From Pseudomonas aylmerensis (GTDB taxonomy: Bacteria > Pseudomonadota > Gammaproteobacteria > Pseudomonadales > Pseudomonadaceae), in the NCBI RefSeq assembly GCF_001702265.1, contig NZ_MAUE01000005.1, positions 248,001-312,000 of the forward strand: a stretch of DNA of 64,000 bases. Reading direction: 5' to 3'. Made by a program: the position numbers and the translations under genes. The notes beneath the pieces are model-generated. The model did no database searches. It was not told where the DNA came from and was given only the letters and a program-made list of their open reading frames with translations. Positions within the stretch are counted from its first letter, which is position 1, and every line of letters begins with the position of its first letter. Positions 61,445-64,000 of this stretch are shown in pieces.

Positions 61445-61478
61445 TGTGGGAGCGGGCTTGCCCGCGAAGAGGCCCGCA
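61445..61478. repeat. REP element (GAGCGGGCTTGCCCGCG type)
   Basis: TGTGGGAGCGGGCTTGCCCGCGAAGAG contains the internal palindrome GCGGGC/GCCCGC. It lies just after the chemoreceptor gene, between convergent genes. Confidence 0.8.
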
Positions 61479-61481
61479 GCC

Positions 61482-62225
61482 CTACGCTGCGCGCAGCGGA
61501 ATAAACGCGTAGTTGGCCGGCACTTCAGTCGCAATCTGCGCGCCGGCATCCAGCAGTTGCTCGGCGATGTCCATGCCGGACACATGGAACACCCACTCGT
61601 TGGCCACGGATGGCTGATCCACCGCCAGCTCGATTGCCTGGGCAAACGCGTTCATGTCCGGCAGGTAGGCGGTGAAGCCATCCCCCTTGAGCGCCGTGGT
61701 GCGAATACCCAGCAAGGCGCACACCGCCTCCTTGGTCTGCACATCGTCACGGTCGGCCTGGCGCGAGCGCAGGATCAGGTCCGCCAGCGCCGGGTCGGCC
61801 AACTCGCCGCCGACGATCAGCGCCGGGCCCTGTTCCCAGGATTCCGGCGGGCAGTCCTTGGCGGCGGGGTTCAGTGGGATATGCGGGTTGATCTCCATCG
61901 GATAGATCCGGCACACCAACGGACGGCGTTCATAGATGCGGCACAGGTTGTCTTCGTCAAGATTCCGGCAGCGGCCGGCGTTATAGGCGGCAAAGGTGAT
62001 GGCTACAAACGCCTCGGTGTTGCCGCTGGGCACCACCACTGAACGCCGCTCGGCATGTTCGCGTTGCTGCTGTGGCAAGCCCAGGCCATTGCCCAGGAAA
62101 CCCTCTACCAGAACGATGACGTTGCCGCCGTCCGCCGCCCACATACGGGCTTCGGCGAGGGTCAGGGGGACGTGATGGTCGGTGCAGCATTTGCCGCAGC
62201 CAACGCAGGAAAAATGGGTGTTCAT
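61482..62225 (-). CDS. YkgJ-family cysteine-cluster protein
   Basis: The 247-residue protein has the YkgJ-type zinc or iron-binding cysteine cluster: CVGCGKCC at residues 7-14, then CRNLDEDNLCRIYERRPLVCRIYP further on. The family has no firm biochemical role; some members resemble the FliB lysine-methylase cysteine motif. No signal peptide or membrane segment is present. I start at the ATG at 62225 (MNTHFSCVGC); an in-frame GTG five codons upstream is also possible, and neither has a clear Shine-Dalgarno sequence. Confidence 0.85.
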   Translation of the reverse strand: MNTHFSCVGCGKCCTDHHVPLTLAEARMWAADGGNVIVLVEGFLGNGLGLPQQQREHAERRSVVVPSGNTEAFVAITFAAYNAGRCRNLDEDNLCRIYERRPLVCRIYPMEINPHIPLNPAAKDCPPESWEQGPALIVGGELADPALADLILRSRQADRDDVQTKEAVCALLGIRTTALKGDGFTAYLPDMNAFAQAIELAVDQPSVANEWVFHVSGMDIAEQLLDAGAQIATEVPANYAFIPLRAA

Positions 62226-62334
62226 GGGCGGATCTGTCACCAGGCAAGGTCAGAGGGCACGCGTGAACGATGACGGGTTTTGACCTCTATGCACCGTTCG
62301 GTGTCTCTGGAAGCAAGTTATGCGCCAGTGCCTG

Positions 62335-62817
62335 TCAGTCCTCGGCGACTGCATCGCGCAGTACCAAGAACATGCCTGCGCTTGCGTACAACTGCCGGGC
62401 GCGCTGGTTGCTCTCCAGCACCTTGAGGTCGACGCAGGGTTCGCCGCGTTGCTTGAACATCTGGAAGGCCTGCAGCAACAAGGCGCGGCCCAGCCCCTGG
62501 CCCTGGGCGCAGGGGTGTATGGAAAGGTTCTTGATAAAGGCGCTGGTCCAGCACTGGGCCACGCCGAGAATGCCTTCTGCGTTGCTGGCCACCAGGCACA
62601 GCGTGGGGTCGAATTCGGCATCGGTGATGAATTGCTGCTGCCAGGTTTCCAGCGGGGGCACGCGGCCGCCGCCTTGTTCCTGGGTCATGCGCAATACCGC
62701 ATGAATCGCCGGGGCCAGCTCATCGCGGTAGTGGTCCAGCTGCGTACCCGCCGGCCACTGCGGGGCCGGCAGGCTGCCGGTGAGGTCGCGACGCAGCAAC
62801 TGGTAATACGTGCTCAC
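62335..62817 (-). CDS. GNAT-family N-acetyltransferase
   Basis: This 160-residue acetyltransferase has the acetyl-CoA motif A region AFIKNLSIHPCAQGQGLGRA (with the RxxGxG-like QGQGLG) and LKVLESNQRARQLYASAGM in motif B. The substrate is unknown. The start is a GTG at 62817, just 3 nt after the cheV stop, with AAGG about 10 nt upstream. It is probably cotranscribed with cheV. Confidence 0.86.
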   Translation of the reverse strand: MSTYYQLLRRDLTGSLPAPQWPAGTQLDHYRDELAPAIHAVLRMTQEQGGGRVPPLETWQQQFITDAEFDPTLCLVASNAEGILGVAQCWTSAFIKNLSIHPCAQGQGLGRALLLQAFQMFKQRGEPCVDLKVLESNQRARQLYASAGMFLVLRDAVAED

Positions 62818-62820
62818 GCG

Positions 62821-63723
62821 TTACAGGCCTTTTTGCGCCACGGTCTGGGCCGCCACCACCAGGCACTTGGTCAGCTCGGGCGACGAAAATTTGGTCAGTA
62901 CCGCGTCGGCACCGGCCAGGCGCGCTTTTTCGCTGTTCATCGCGCTGTCGAGCGAGGTGTGCAGCAGCACATAGAGGTCTTTGAAATCCGGGGTTTCGCG
63001 CAGGGTGCGGGTGAGGGCGTAGCCGTCCATTTCCGACATTTCGATGTCGGACACCACCACGTTGATCTGCTCGACCGTGCCTTGCAGCTCCAGCAGCACA
63101 TCGATGGCTTCCCTGGCACTGCGCGCGGTGTGGCAGGTGAGGCCGAGGTTGCGCAGGGTGTGTACGGATTGCTGCAGGGCCACCTGGCTGTCGTCGACCA
63201 CCAGGATGCGCGCGTTGCCGAGTACTTCGGCTTCTTCCATGGTCAGGTCGGTGGGCGCCGCTTCAATCGGGGCCGGTGCGATGCCGTGGATGACTTTTTC
63301 GATGTCCAGCACTTGCACGAGGCCGCCTTCGACCTGGGTGACCCCGGTGATGAACGCGCGGTTACCGCCGGAGCCGTAGGGCGGCGGGCGGATGTCGGTG
63401 GTCAGGCAGTGCACGATCTTGCTCACCGCCTGCACATGCAGGCCCTGCTTGGATCGGCTTACATCGGTGACGATCAGGCAGCCACCGTCCGGGTCCTGCA
63501 GGGGCATTTCACCCAGGGCACGGCTCAGGTCGATGACCGCCAGCGAGTTGCCCCGCAGGGTGGCGATGCCTTTGACGTGGGGATGCGACTCCGGCAGCTT
63601 GGTCAGCGGCGGGCAGGGGATGATTTCACTGACTTTCAGCAGGTTGATCGCCATCAGCTTGCCGCTGCGCAAGGTAAAGAGCAGAAGCGAGAGAGAGTCT
63701 GCGCGGGCTTTGGTGGTGGACAT
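62821..63723 (-). CDS. cheV: Chemotaxis coupling protein CheV
   Basis: CheV couples chemoreceptors to the kinase CheA and carries a phosphorylatable receiver for adaptation. The 300-residue protein has an N-terminal CheW-like domain (about 10-150: LLLFTLRSGKLMAINLLKV, VKGIATLRGNSLAVIDLS) and a C-terminal receiver (about 172-295: ILVVDDSQVALQQSV, Asp226 in VVVSDIEMSEMDG). AAGG lies 5-6 nt before the ATG. It is upstream of the GNAT gene. Confidence 0.94.
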   Translation of the reverse strand: MSTTKARADSLSLLLFTLRSGKLMAINLLKVSEIIPCPPLTKLPESHPHVKGIATLRGNSLAVIDLSRALGEMPLQDPDGGCLIVTDVSRSKQGLHVQAVSKIVHCLTTDIRPPPYGSGGNRAFITGVTQVEGGLVQVLDIEKVIHGIAPAPIEAAPTDLTMEEAEVLGNARILVVDDSQVALQQSVHTLRNLGLTCHTARSAREAIDVLLELQGTVEQINVVVSDIEMSEMDGYALTRTLRETPDFKDLYVLLHTSLDSAMNSEKARLAGADAVLTKFSSPELTKCLVVAAQTVAQKGL

Positions 63724-63815
63724 AAAAACCTTCTGTGGATCAGGGATGACGATCTATAGAGAGTTATCGACTTGGGGAGGCCAGGCTTTAACCGGATTTT
63801 GTGTCGGGATGGGTC

Positions 63816-63903
63816 TGTAGGAGCTGGCTTGCCTGCGATAGCATCACCCCCGGTTCCGCAGAAAGACCGAGGCGCTGCTATCGCAGGCAAGCCAGCTCCC
63901 ACA
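63816..63903. repeat. REP-type palindrome at the window end
   Basis: Direct arm TGTAGGAGCTGGCTTGCC...GATAGCA (from 63816) and inverse arm TGCTATCGCAGGCAAGCC... (63876-63903) lie 33 nt apart. The inverse arm continues directly into a 16-bp tandem array. Confidence 0.9.
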
Positions 63904-63984
63904 CAAGCCAGCTCCCACACAAGCCAGCTCCCACACAAGCCAGCTCCCACACAAGCTGGCTCTTACACACGCTGGCTCCTACAC
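63889..63984. repeat. 16-bp tandem array derived from a REP arm
   Basis: AAGCCAGCTCCCACAC repeats four times without change (63889-63952) and twice more in diverged form (63953-63984, AAGCTGGCTCTTACAC and ACGCTGGCTCCTACAC). The unit is the end of the REP inverse arm. Confidence 0.92.
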
Positions 63985-64000
63985 AAGTCCCCATTTCACC

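Noticed and set aside
63889..63984. CRISPR-like array
   Set aside because: The repeats are contiguous 16-bp units with no spacers and derive from the adjacent REP arm. No cas genes are present.

Overview
The window is a stretch of chromosome from a fluorescent pseudomonad, most likely the Pseudomonas fluorescens group. The evidence is the high GC content, the Pseudomonas-type small conserved genes, the division and cell-wall (dcw) cluster order, and many copies of the REP-type palindrome built on GGGAGCTGGCTTGCCTGCGA. Almost everything is core metabolism or envelope biology. I see no prophage, transposase, CRISPR array, tRNA or rRNA gene.

Layout. Positions 1-2850 hold purine and pyrimidine salvage: uraA (cut by the window edge) and upp on the minus strand, diverging from hpt and a WbuC-type cupin. 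Positions 2885-12211 are a mosaic of small conserved genes: mqo, a YajG-type lipoprotein, a PlsC-like acyltransferase, a CPXCG protein and a DUF2007 protein next to an SRAP-family protein with substituted catalytic positions, an M48 lipoprotein protease, and a GDT1-type manganese exporter behind a yybP-ykoY riboswitch. rsmC, a hydroxyacid dehydrogenase and a LysE exporter follow. Positions 15315-23570 form a functional block: an acyl-CoA ligase, DUF1302 and DUF1329 envelope proteins, and a large MalT-like LuxR regulator.

Positions 23719-29968 hold an MBL-fold hydrolase, an OmpA-domain lipoprotein, and a minus-strand run (lpoA, yraN, a GmhA/DiaA SIS protein, a DolP-like BON lipoprotein) that diverges from rsmI. 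RNase P RNA (rnpB) follows. The complete dcw cluster occupies 30772-48637: mraZ, rsmH, ftsL, ftsI, murE, murF, mraY, murD, ftsW, murG, murC, ddlB, ftsQ, ftsA, ftsZ, lpxC. Most junctions overlap by a few bases. The cluster is driven by a clear promoter followed by MraZ-box repeats.

After the lpxC terminator come minus-strand genes for a GGDEF diguanylate cyclase, an OprD porin, and an RND efflux pump encoded together with its probable two-component system. The last 5 kb hold a short orphan gene, a frameshifted periplasmic solute-binding protein, a PAS-containing chemoreceptor, a YkgJ-type cysteine-cluster protein, a GNAT acetyltransferase and CheV. The window ends in a REP palindrome extended by a short 16-bp tandem array.

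The best candidates for something under-described are the ligase/DUF1302/DUF1329/MalT-like block, the SRAP variant, the alternative hairpins behind the manganese riboswitch, and several unassigned palindromes. None of these is proven here to be a new system.
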